Below are positions 49,640-60,480 of a stretch of 64,000 bases of DNA, in pieces. This stretch comes from Girardinichthys multiradiatus (Eukaryota; Chordata; Actinopteri; Cyprinodontiformes; Goodeidae): assembly GCF_021462225.1 (NCBI RefSeq), contig NC_061816.1, positions 14,223,390-14,287,389 on the forward strand, given 5' to 3'. How positions within the stretch are numbered: position 1 is the first letter of the stretch; each line of letters opens with the position of its first letter. The notes under the pieces were generated by a model, which had not been told where the DNA came from, did not search any database, and saw only the letters and a program-made list of their open reading frames with translations. The position numbers and the translations under genes were made by a program.

Positions 49640-50345
49640 CACAGACACGCATGCATACTCCATGGGTGGGAGAGCTGGTGGGCTTGGGGAGCACCGCGTG
49701 GTCCACTTGATCCTGCTGTGCTGGTTCGGCAGGGACTAGAGGTGTAGGGATAGCTTAGAGGGTCTCGATAGCATGGGGGGGAACCCAAGCCCCTTATTGT
49801 GGTCTTGTTTGTGTGGGTGCTTTGGCCACGTCCTGGAGTGGTGGGCTGCCCTCTGGGGGCCTATCGCTCCTGGGGATGTGTTGGGCCAGCCATGGCTCCA
49901 GAGGCAATGGTTGGCTCTGGTGGGCATCTTTCCCTCTTGACCTCTTAGGGGCTAGCTCACCAGATTGGATGAAAAAATGCCCTCCCTACCTTGCTCCTTT
50001 CGAGTTCCAGCTACTGCCCTGGGCAGGTTCCTGTCCGGCATGTTGGGGGTGTGATGGTGGTCAGTCCTGCTGCAAAGGGTAGGTGCAACCCTGGGTCTTC
50101 TAGGGGAGTGGATCCTGGGCATGGCCTGCATGGCTGGAGATGGCAATGTGACTGGGTCGGGGGGGGACTACCTGTCGGTGCCAGCTCTATGTGTCTTTGC
50201 TGTGTGTTGCAGGCCTTCTACCATTGTCACCAGTTTAACAACTCTGCACCTCCAGGTGACAAACTCGCTCACATACACCCACACTAATTGCTGCACATAT
50301 GCTGCCCCAAACACACACACACAAACCTACACACTGACACACAAA
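49640..50345. repeat. GC-rich block with CA-rich end, suspected dispersed repeat
   Basis: About 700 bp clearly richer in G and C than all surrounding DNA, with G runs (GGGGGGG near 49775; GGGGGGG near 50159). It ends in CTCACATACACCCACAC and CA repeats. The closing phrases resemble a fish interspersed repeat that I recall but cannot classify. Frames on both strands (up to 98 codons) are explained by low stop content. Confidence 0.45.
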
Positions 50346-50500
50346 TAATCCAAATGGTTTGAGGTGATACAAACACAAGTTACAATTATATCAATGTGGC
50401 CTGCCTACTTTGAGGCTGGGTCTAATATTTATTCAATAAACTCAGTTACCCAATTACTGTTTGGTCTTTTTTTTTTTAGCAAAACAGCCAGGCACATGTA

Positions 50501-51749
50501 CAGGGGTTGGACAATGATACTGAAACACCTGGTTTTAGACCACCATAATTTATTAGTATGGTGTACGGCCTCCTTTTGCGGCCAATACAGCGTCAATTCG
50601 TCTTGGGAATGACATATACAAGTCCTGCACAGTGGTCAGAGGGATTTTAAGCCATTCTTCTTGCAGGATAGTGGCCAGGTCACTACGTGATACTGGTGGA
50701 GGAAAACGTTTCCTGACTCGCTCCTCCAAAACACCCCAAAGTGGCTCAATAATATTTAGATCTGGTGACTGTGCAGGCCATGGGAGATGTTCAACTTCAC
50801 TTTCATGTTCATCAAACCAATCTTTCACCAGTCTTGCTGTGTGTATTGGTGCATTGTCATCCTGATACACGGCACCGCCTTCAGGATACAATGTTTGAAC
50901 CACTGGATGCACATGGTCCTCAAGAATGGTTCGGTAGTCCTTGGCAGTGACGCGCCCATCTAGCAAAAGTATTGGGCGAAGGGAATGCCATGATATGGCA
51001 GCCCAAACCATCACTGATCCACCCCCATACTTCACTCTGGACATGCAACAATCTGGGTGGTACGCTTCTTTGGGGCTTCTCCACACCGTAACTCTCCTGG
51101 ATGTGGGGAAACAGTAAAGGTGGACTCAGAGAACAATACATGTTTCACATTGTCCACAGCCCAAGATCTGCGCTCCTTGCACCATTGAAACTGATGTTTG
51201 GCATTGGCATGAGTGACCAAAGGTTTGGCTATAGCGTGTATATTGACCCTGTGGACGGACAGTTCTGGTGGAAACAGGAGAGTTGAGGTGCACATTTAAT
51301 TCTGCCGTGATTTGGGCAGCCGTGGTTTTATGTTTTTTGGATACAATCCGGGTTAGCACCCGAAAATCCCTTTCAGACAGCTTCCTCTTGCGTCCACAGT
51401 TAACCCTTTTGGATGTGGTTCGTCCTTCTTGGTGGTATGCTGACATTACCCTGGATACCGTGGCTCTTGATACATCACAAAGACTTGCTGTCTTGGTCAC
51501 AGATGTGCCAGCAGGACGTGCACCAGCAATTTGTCCTCTTTTGAACTCTGGTATGCCACCCATAATGTTGTGTGCATTTCAATATTTTGAGCAAAACTGT
51601 GCTCTTACCCTGCTAATTGAACCTTCACACTCTGCTCTCACTGGTGCAATGTGCAATCAATGAAGACTGGCTACCAGGCTGGTCCAATATAGCCATGAAA
51701 CCTCCCACACTAAAATGACAGGTGTTTCAGTTTCATAGTCCAACCCCTG
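50501..51749 (-). mobile_element. TcC: full-length Tc1-like transposon
   Basis: 1,249 bp between TA dinucleotides (50499-50500 and 51750-51751). The ends are CAGGGGTTGGACAATGATAC and its inverse, terminating CCAACCCCTG at 51749; the terminal repeats are short (about 30 bp). The transposase runs on the minus strand and is disrupted. This copy is the reference for the mosaic at 2907-4188 and for the short derivative at 27814-28204. Confidence 0.92.
50553..51563 (-). pseudogene. TcC transposase pseudogene
   Basis: ATG at 51563 (MGGIPEFKRGQIAG). The N-terminal frame holds the helix-turn-helix region (SVTKTASLCDVSRATVSRV) and a basic GRKRKLSERD linker. Near 51260 the frame shifts, and near 51080 it shifts again. 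The final frame carries VMVWAAIS, VYQDDNAPIH (second Asp) and SPDLNIIEPLW (Glu), ending AAKGGRTPY. In the middle frame the first catalytic box reads LFSESTF in place of the family's FSDES: the Asp codon is missing between 51127 and 51128. The protein cannot be made and would be inactive. Confidence 0.88.
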
Positions 51750-51751
51750 TA

Positions 51752-52830
51752 GGTAACCAGCTTCTCTATATACTATCGTTGAAATGTTTCAACAGGACAT
51801 GCAAATAAATAACAGAAATAAACGAAACAAATAATGCTCCATTTTTGTTTTTCCATACTTGACAAGAAATAGTCAAATAAAACTCCATATTTATTCAGAA
51901 TTTTCAAAGGTTTTCAAAACTGCATCTAGACGTTCATTTATTGTTTCCTCCATCAACACATTTTTCTCAAATTATCTTTGAGAAATGTGATAGCGTAGTG
52001 GTATTAGACAAAAAAAAAAAAAAAACTACAAATCCCATGATGCTGTGATGAGATCATGGGATTCGATGTTGATTCCCAGATATTCAGCCCAGTGGGAAAT
52101 GTTTCTGCTCCTGAAAGTGACTTATTGTCAGTTTAAGCAATCAAAATTCAAATGATCTAGTTATGTTAGTTACTACCAACTCCTTTGTAAGGGGAAAGTG
52201 GATATTTAAAAATGCTCAACTTGAAAACAAGGATTTCAGTAGTTGGCCAAAGCTCTGTACAAAATACTGTAGGAAGGTGTCGAAGCAAAGTAGCCCAGGA
52301 TGCAGTTTCCATTTAAGATCAGATTTAAAGGGGTAACGCATCCAGGAGGGAAACCCTTCCTTTTCCCCAGCAACAGTCTCCAGCTCATTGCTGGAGCAAA
52401 AGGGACATGCAAACCCTCCAGCAAGTTCTGAAACAACCCCTGGGGCTCCTCCTGGGAGACATTTTTGGAGAATCTGAAAAGGGAGGCGTTCCAGTAGGAA
52501 TCCTGATCAGATCCTCAAATCACACCAACTGATTCCTTTTGTGTAGAGGAGCAACAGCTTTACTATAAACTTTCTTTGAATGAAGCAGCTTCTCACTCTC
52601 AAAGGTGCTCTCAAACCTCTAGTCACTGCGGACCAGACTTTCCATATGGATATTTTTGCACACTGGGAACAGGAGTGGGGTGGAGTTGGGTAAAGGAGGT
52701 TAAGGTGAGGTTTATAATGTGTCATTGGTGCTGCTCTGAGGGTGGTGGCTAACAAAATCTCAAAATCACTGCTGGGCCAGAGAGGTCAATGACATTATTG
52801 TCCTACAAGGTGGTTTGGTAGTTCTCACAG
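51752..52830. other. No gene recognised
   Basis: Apart from the hairpin site at 52025-52063, nothing is supported. Frames are under 83 codons. Confidence 0.4.
52025..52063. promoter_or_regulatory. ZNF143-like site within a perfect 11-bp hairpin
   Basis: ACTACAAATCCCATGATGC (52025-52043) closely resembles the ZNF143/Staf binding consensus. AATCCCATGAT (52031-52041) pairs perfectly with ATCATGGGATT (52053-52063) across an 11-base loop. It follows a poly-A run. Similar motifs sit in some vertebrate DNA-transposon ends, so it may be repeat-derived. Confidence 0.35.
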
Positions 52831-52832
52831 CT

Positions 52833-53025
52833 TGTTCAATTCATTTCAGTTTCTTTACCTAGCTCAGTGGACAGTCGATTGCATTTTGTCGTCGACTGTG
52901 CAGCAATCCCTCATACAGAGCATGCATATACAGACGGTGGAAAGTGAAACTCCCTTTTAAAACAGGAAGAAACCTCCAGCAGAATCAGACTCGTCGCCAG
53001 TGACCATCTGCCATGACCTGTTCTT
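52833..53025 (-). mobile_element. L2-like 3' UTR fragment
   Basis: GCAGCAATCCCTCATACAGAG then CATGCATATACAGACGGTGG and AACAGGAAGAAACCTCCAGC follow 23474-23550 closely. The first part (TTCAATTCATTTCAGTTTC) resembles the L2 tail, but the bases between are deleted. It has the same orientation as copy 2 (LINE on the minus strand). Confidence 0.65.
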
Positions 53026-53029
53026 TACA

Positions 53030-56000
53030 CCTAGTCTTAGCAAAACCTTAATCTATGTGTGTTTGACAAACATTGTGTGATAGCTATGCAATCTGCAGTG
53101 GATGAGGTTTTTGAGGTAGAGTAGAAACATAGCCCGCTCTGTTTTTTTTTGCCAGCAAAGCCTCTCAAGGATTCCTGCATTTGAGTTTCCCATTAGGATG
53201 TAATGATCTGGACAGAACCGGCTTTGCTCTTGTTTTTGACACCTTGTGTAAACAAACTTCTCGGTTCATACAGTGCATGCACAGGCCTTAAGGGATCTAG
53301 CCCCATTATACAGGGAACTGACATAAGCCGCTTTTATCCCAGATCTCACTCTCAGTCATGATCCATTTCTCATGAACAAAGATGAATATCGGAGCGCAGA
53401 TGGATGGAAAAATTGAGTTTTTAATCGACCCAGCTCTTTCCCAACCACAACAGAGGGGAGCAGTGCCCACATTACAGATGACATGCCAAATCATGTGTCT
53501 ATTCCCCGCTTTATCCTTGCATCACTTGTTAGAAAGACATCAAGATATTTCAACTCCTTCGATTAAAAAGGTACAGGGTGAGTTCTCACCTGTAAGGAGG
53601 AATCCACCTCTTTTTGTTTGAAAACTATGACCTCAGACTTAGACAAGCAGACCACTCTTAAGTTATTTTTCATAGGTCTTAAATTAAATCATAATGGTCC
53701 TAAAATGTCTTAAAAAGTCCTTAATTTAACTTACTGAAACCAGATTATTTTTAAACTATTCTGTTTGTTGAAATTTGCCATAACCCAATATAATAAGAGC
53801 AAAGTTGTGGCTTCTTCAGGTTGACTATGTGCAATTTTTCCAAGGTTATTGGCAAGGGACAACATTGCAGACAATCAAACAGGGCAAAAATGATCTAATT
53901 TGAGTTCGAATCCCCCAGAGCCCAAAGAAAAATGTCAAACTTTCTCAATTTCCAAACTGACGATGACCGGAGCATATGTCCAATCAGAAATCAAACGCAC
54001 ATAGCAAGTAAGCTGTCAGATGCAGTTTTTCCCTTACCCTTCGCCTGCAGCATTATACCCCGGAATATTATTTATCCTCTCTGAATTTAGTTTGCATCAA
54101 AGTTAAACCTTTAAAAGAAACTTCAAAACCCCAGAGGATTAGAAGTCAATTCAAACTCAGAAGAATCACCTTTGGATTCAGACAGAGGGAGAAACCTGAA
54201 TGATTTAAATGAACCCAAGTTACATGCTTTAAGTAATGGATCCAATGGGATTATGTGGGGCTCTTCAGTCGGATTTGTGGGAGTTGTATGTCTGTCTGCG
54301 CCAAAGAATATCGAGGCTCTCGGCAGCCAGATGTCTGCAGAGCAATCCCACTGCACAATTACCTCCGGACATCTGGGACCTATAAACACAGCAAGGCAGC
54401 TCCAGCCTGCTTTTTCTTTGGTCTCTAGTTGTCTCTTCATCTTTGTACTCTCTCTTAAGGCTTTTTCTTCCTCAATCTCTTTGTCTGTATATAGCTTTAC
54501 TTTTTACTCTGCTTCTTTTTCCATTGCCTCCTGCATGCATATATTATTTGCAATTCCTTCCTGTGTAGCTCCAAAGCCTAAGCACATACATTTTTGTGCC
54601 TTCCTGTCTGTTTTTCCACCCCTTCATCTGTACAAGCACCAAAGTTTTCACATGTTTTTTTTTTTTTTTTATTTCCCCGCTGGTGGCTACCTTGGTTTCT
54701 TCTATTTAGTTTCTCCCCCACTTGTCACCTTTGCATTGTGCTGGTTTCACTTGTCAATCTCTTGGACTCTTTGACAAAACATCACCTTCTCCCTTATCGC
54801 CAGCAGCAGCAGGGCCTACTTGCTTTTCAAATAAGATTTTTCACCCGGTGAACATACATATTGCCAAGTCATAGAAGAGACCATCATGCTAATTATTTTT
54901 GCCTGACCCTAAACGTCTGTTTAGGCGTGTATCAGGAGATAAGGCAAGCAGGATTGAGATGAGGATGTTCCGGAGGAGGTAGTTGCTCATTTCTGATTAT
55001 TTTTGACACCCTTCTTGTGACATTCATAAGCATGCAAAAAAGCCATAAAAATTTATATCTAGTTTGCAAGTGACAATTTATGTGAAATGGGAGGAAGGGA
55101 TCATTTGTGATGGAGTGAGCTTACAAATCATCTCCTGGAAAAAACCCTGGAGGCTTCGGTTGTATTTTACAAAAAAGTCAGAGGTCCCCGTTTTCCTTCC
55201 ATGACAAATCTTTTTTTCTTCTTCATGTATTCAGCTGTAAAAATTGGTCTGACAGAATGCAGGACTGACTGTGAGCTCATTTTGCTGGGTCAGCACAAAG
55301 TGAGGCACATATGAGATTCATCCAAAAGGAAACATTCTTTTTCCGTCTGAATTTGTTGTTGCTTATTAAATGTAGAATTAAATGAGAAGACAAATAAGGG
55401 AGTTCAGATTCTTGACTTCAAAGTCGGAGGAGGAGCTGAATGCCAACACACACAAATAAAACAGTACACCAGCACCTCGTAATTTTTTAAAACCGTATTT
55501 CTTCAGTTTTTCTGAAGCCTGACGAGGCATTTCTCTCAAACCAAGTTATTTTATGGCCTTAACCATTTAGCTAATATGTTATATCTAACCCCTAGACCTG
55601 TGAAAAACTGCACTACAACACATGGCCTGTCTACTAGTAGAAAAGTACATCTAGGTTTCAAAACATATGGTTTTGAATTCTCATATTAAAATGCTCCTTT
55701 AGTTTAAAGTCCTTTTATTTTCAGTTTTATTTAAATAAATTATTAATTGATTTGTTTTCTTTAGTCTGGTTTGGTTTTTAACCCAATCGTCCACTTAGCA
55801 ACCTAGAAGAAGCCACAACAAGACCAATTGTTTTTGTATGCGATGTACATCATTTACATGAACCAGTAAGACAACAGAAAACCAGAGGTCTATTTAAGCT
55901 CAGTGACATATTTTATTATTTTAGGCAAATATGTTATATTTGCATCCCACCTGAATAGATAGCCCAACTAATAAACCAGCTAATGTTAAACAAAGTGTCA

Positions 56001-57510
56001 CAAATGTTTGCTTAAGCCAGGATTTTAAAATCTAATACAATCACAAAGCAGTCTGCTGGATAAGAGTCATTTCATCTTATAGTTTAATCATAACTCCACC
56101 ACTAAGTCACTTCGATGTTAATATTTGAGATTTTATGCAGGAAATAAAAATGTTTCTATAGATTGGCTGCGATCCTAAGTTTTACCACTAGATGTCTTTT
56201 GAGTATATCACACAGTGTTCGAGTAAAACTGCGTGACTGCGAAATAAACATTTGACTATGGTTAATAGATTTTAGCTTACAAAACAGATGTGTCCCTTTT
56301 TGCATTCTTTTATTTTTGTGACTTGGCTAACTTTGCTAATGTTCATGAAACAATAAAATTCACTCAAATGAGGGGTTTTAAAAAGGACACTTAGTTTAGA
56401 CTACAATTTTGCAGTTAAATTAGAAATGTTTAGTATGCTTAAAGAAAACCCTGACTTTCCTAGTTGATGACTGGAAAAGCCTTTCTCCGTTAATATATTA
56501 TTCTTCACAAAGTACTGTATTGTGAGATGACAAGTCAGTCCATCTGTGCTTTCAACAAACTGCATTTAAATGAGCAATATATGTAAACAAAAACAATAAA
56601 AGATTTTGTCCAATCTGTAACAAATATGCCCAAACAGAAATCCGTCTTGGCCTCAAGAAATACATTTACCAAGAAATCCTATTCCAAATACATATAATTT
56701 TGTTAAAGCAAAAATTATTTTGTAGTCATGCACCAAAACCGCATAATGAGATGAAAACAAGCATGACTATGGCTGTGCATACTTAAATGTGCTTTATTTG
56801 TAACGCTTCAGTCAGAGTGAGCCTCCAAGCGAGTATGTTCCGTTTGCACTGCAGCTGAGAGCAGGATAAATAATTTCCCCCTAGCAGGAGTTTACAGCAT
56901 CTTGTGATGGTTATTGGAGCCAGAGGAGTAAACGAGGCCCATGAAAGTTTACCATGCCCCAGATAGCCCAGGTAGCCTGTCACAGCAATCTAAATATGGC
57001 CGCAGAGGAAAAAGTCGGTGTGAGGGAACTGTTTTTGTCCAGAGGATAAACAGTGGTGCACAGGAGGTTGATTTAAGGAGGAAGGATAGTGGGTGGCTGC
57101 ATGTGGATACAGCAGCAATTTATCCCCTGAAGTATTGGGTGGAATTAGACTCTCAAAGTCTGAGTGAGCCAATTATTTTCCTGTTAAATATGAATAACTC
57201 TTGTTTAAGAAGTCAATTAGGTGATGAGTCAAAGTTTATGTTCAATCTTATTATAAACCCAATCCCAATGTTTTAATGAATATACAATATTAGTTTCTGT
57301 TAGGGTTTTTATGACTTTTTGTATTGTTTATCACTCATCTAAGTGCTTTTCCCTCCTTACATGTTACAGGAAGGGAGATGGTCACAAGAATGAGTTATGC
57401 TTTTGTTCTTTTATCCTTTTATTATTTTACTAGCAGCATCTGGGGGCTATGCACCAGGTCCCCACTTCCTCTGTTTGTTTATAATCAAGACACATGAACC
57501 CTAACCTTTC
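53030..57510. other. No recognised gene
   Basis: About 4.5 kb. The longest frame outside transposons (200 codons, 54172-54774) is not supported as a gene: its second half is T-rich and gives F/S/L/Y-rich sequence, with a poly-T run at 54655-54670. The stretch 54130-54420 is less AT-rich and may be conserved. No splice-supported exon is visible. Confidence 0.4.
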
Positions 57511-57512
57511 TG

Positions 57513-57542
57513 ACCCCCCCACACACACACACACACACACCC
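57513..57542. repeat. C-run and (CA)n microsatellite
   Basis: CCCCCCC then about 22 bases of CA repeats. It sits about 110 bp before the third TcB copy, with TGTATAAATAAAGAGAG (57579-57595) between them. Confidence 0.9.
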
Positions 57543-57649
57543 ACCTTGAATGATGTTTGAACTGTGTGTGACCAAGCATGTATAAATAAAGAGAGAGGGG
57601 GCTAATACTTCGTAGTTTGTGTTGCACAGCTACCCTTGCCGCAAGTATA

Positions 57650-59254
57650 CAGGTCCTTCTCAAAATATTAGCATATTGTGATAAAGTTCATTATTTTCCA
57701 TAATGTCATGATGAAAATTTATCATTCATATATTTTAGATTCATTGCACACTAACTGAAATATTTCAGGTCTTTTATTGTCTTAATACAGATGATTTTGG
57801 CATACAGCTCATGAAAACCCAAAATTCCTATCTCACAAAATTATCATATCATTAAAAGGGTCTCTAAACGAGCTATGAACCTAATCATCTGAATCAACAA
57901 GTTAACTCTAAACACCTGCAAAAGATTCCTGAGGCCTTTAAAACTCCCAGCCTGGTTCATCACTCAAAACCCCAATCATGGGTAAGACTGCCGACCTGAC
58001 TGCTGTCCAGAAGGCCACTATTGACACCCTCAAGCAAGAGGGTAAGACACAGAAAGAAATTTCTGAACGAATAGGCTGTTCCCAGAGTGCTGTATCAAGG
58101 CACCTCAGTGGGAAGTCTGTGGGAAGGAAAAAGTGTGGCAGAAAACGCTGCACAACGAGAAGAGGTGACCGGACCCTGAGGAAGATCGTGGAGAAGGGCC
58201 GATTCCAGACTTTGGGGGACCTGCGGAAGCAGTGGACTGAGTCTGAAGTAGAAACATCCAGAGCCACCGTGCACAGGCGTGTGCAGGAAATGGGCTACAG
58301 GTGCCGCATTCCCCATCAAGCCACTTTTGAACCAGAAACAGCGGCAGAAGCGCCTGACCTGGGCTACAGAGAAGCAGCACTGGACTGTTGCTCAGTGGTC
58401 CAAAGTACTTTTTTCGGATGAAAGCAAATTCTGCATGTCATTCGGAAATCAAGGTGCCAGAGTCTGGAGGAAGACTGGGGAGAAGGAAATGCCAAAATGC
58501 CAGAAGTCAAGTGTCAAGTACCCACAGTCAGTGATGGTCTGGGGTGCCGTGTCAGCTGCTGGTGTTGGTCCACTGTGTTTTATCAAGGGCAGGGTCAATG
58601 CAGCTAGCTATCAGGAGATTTTGGAGCACTTCATGCTTCCATCTGCTGAAAAGCTTTATGGAGATGAAGATTTCATTTTTCAGCACGACCTGGCACCTGC
58701 TCACAGTGCCAAAACCACTGGTAAATGGTTTACTGACCATGGTATCACTGTGCTCAATTGGCCTGCCAACTCTCCTGACCTGAACCCCATAGAGAATCTG
58801 TGGGATATTGTGAAGAGAACGTTGAGAGACTCAAGACCCAACACTCTGGATGAGCTAAAAGCCGCTATCGAAGCATCCTGGGCCTCCATAAGACCTCAGC
58901 AGTGCCACAGGCTGAGTGCCTCCATGCCACGCCGCATAGAAGCAGTCATTTCTGCAAAAGGATTCCCGACCAAGTATTGAGTGCATAACTGTGCATGATT
59001 ATTTGAAGGTTGACGTTTTTTGTATTAAAAACACTTTTCTTTTTTTGGTCGGATGAAATATGCTAATTTTGTGAGATAGGAATTTTGGGTTTTCATGAGC
59101 TGTATGACAAAATCATCCGTATTAAGACAATAAAAGACCTGAAATATTTCAGTTAGTGTGCAATGAATCTAAAATATATGAATGTTAAATTTTCATCATG
59201 ACATGGAAAATAATAAACTTTATCACAATATGCTTATATTTTGAGAAGGACCTG
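57650..59254 (+). mobile_element. TcB: near-complete Tc1-like transposon, third copy
   Basis: 1,605 bp between TA dinucleotides (57648-57649 and 59255-59256). Long terminal repeats (57650-57850 and about 59061-59254) start CAGGTCCTTCTCAAAA. The transposase is on the plus strand with one frameshift. The size is within 2 bp of the intact copy at 25933-27539, and that difference is the frameshift. Its ends look fit for mobilisation in trans. Confidence 0.93.
57978..58980 (+). pseudogene. TcB transposase with a single 2-bp frameshift
   Basis: ATG at 57978 (MGKTADLT). Residues 1 to about 112 agree with the intact transposase. At about 58313 the sequence has CCCCATCAAG where the intact family has CCCCAGGTCAAG, so two bases are missing and the frame shifts. 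The second frame (to 58980) keeps FSDESKF, FQHDLAPAH and PIENLWD, all three catalytic residues. Apart from that lesion it is nearly identical to 26207-27211, with a few substitutions. It is a recently disabled copy. Confidence 0.92.
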
Positions 59255-59256
59255 TA

Positions 59257-59975
59257 ACTCACTCAGTGTCGTTCCTTACCTCTGAGTTGACTAAATACCT
59301 ATCAGTTTCCATCTCAAACTGAAAATGATTCCCTTTCTATAAGAAAGTTCATTTAAATACAGCTTTTTATATGCCCATCCATTCTGTTTGTTTATAGTTC
59401 ACTTGAAGTGTAACATATTAAGATGGAAATGCCATCCAAAACCCAGTTGAAGACCAACAGTCATAGCACAACCTCGACAAACGTCAAACACGTTGAGATG
59501 AGTCAATGACTCTCTTCATTTTTCAGTAAAACATAAAGGCCACATTGTGTCCAGGTGCACACCCACTCAATATTATTGACCTCGTCTGTCCGTGACTGCT
59601 TTCTAAATATGGGACGAGGGTTTTCATTTATTCTCAGACGCCTCAGAGTCCTTGAACTACTTGTTCCTGTCATCGGCAGTTTCAGGTGAGGCTGTTGACC
59701 TTTTAAAGCAACTTGAATGAAGAACTCCATACATGCAGATTGTCTCTGTGGGCCTTTTTGTTCTTGCTGGGACTCTAATCTAGGATTGCCAATCGGGAAC
59801 GGTAAAAGAGATGAGCTTAATCCTCAACCCCATTAGAATCTGGAAAGCAATGGAGAAAAGCAATCTTCTTGTCTTCATGGCTTTTTCATATATCTGGTCT
59901 TGTATTCTGCCTGGATTTTGTTGTTGATTTGACAAAACTAACATTTACAACAATAAAACACACATTCTTATAACA
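59257..59975. other. No recognised gene
   Basis: No supported feature. The stretch 59500-59720 is less AT-rich, with frames under 76 codons. Confidence 0.4.
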
Positions 59976-59979
59976 AAAT

Positions 59980-60480
59980 GTCAACTTATGTTCCTATATC
60001 TCCAAAATTGTATTTGTTGATATTAAACTTACAAACATGTTATCGACCCTTACAAAGCTTAAACAAAGCCAAATTGTTTTTTAATGCCCAAACCCAACTA
60101 ATTTCTATGGCTGGAACAGTTTTTAACATGCAAACCTATCAAAACATGTATTCAATGCTTACACTCAACCAAACCCATTCATACAGCCTAAATTTAACCA
60201 AGCAGGTTGGCAATGTCTATAAACCTGCTCAAACAAATGCCTTAATGCTTGACCCCAACCAAATATTTACCACCTATAAAAGCTAACCACACATTTTAAA
60301 TGCATAAGAAATTGTTTTTTTGGTTTGTAAACCCATCATGATGATTGTTTTTATGCCTAATCCTAAACAAGGAGGTTTTTAATGCATATTGAACCAAATA
60401 AGTTATGAATGTCTAAACCTAATCAAACTAATCTTGAATCCTTAAACCTAAAGTTTTGAACATCTTTTTATCTCAACACG
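59980..60480. repeat. Strongly diverged tandem array, about 28-60 bp units
   Basis: Repeated variants of AATGCYTAAACCYAACCAAA occur across about 500 bp, for example near 60083, 60145, 60247, 60381, 60408 and 60437. In the clearest stretch the period is 28-29 bp. Substitutions and indels are heavy, so this is an old array. A 102-codon frame over it (59978-60286) is a by-product of the C/A-rich unit. Confidence 0.6.

Noticed and set aside
53849..53916. Possible tRNA or tRNA-derived SINE: B-box-like GAGTTCGAATCCCCC with a weak A-box-like motif about 50 bases upstream
   Set aside because: The A box fits poorly, no cloverleaf can be drawn and no SINE body or tail follows.
54172..54774. A 200-codon frame, the longest outside transposons
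   Set aside because: The second half is T-rich and encodes F/S/L/Y-rich sequence with a poly-T run. A frame this long is plausible by chance in 64 kb, and no domain or splice context supports it.
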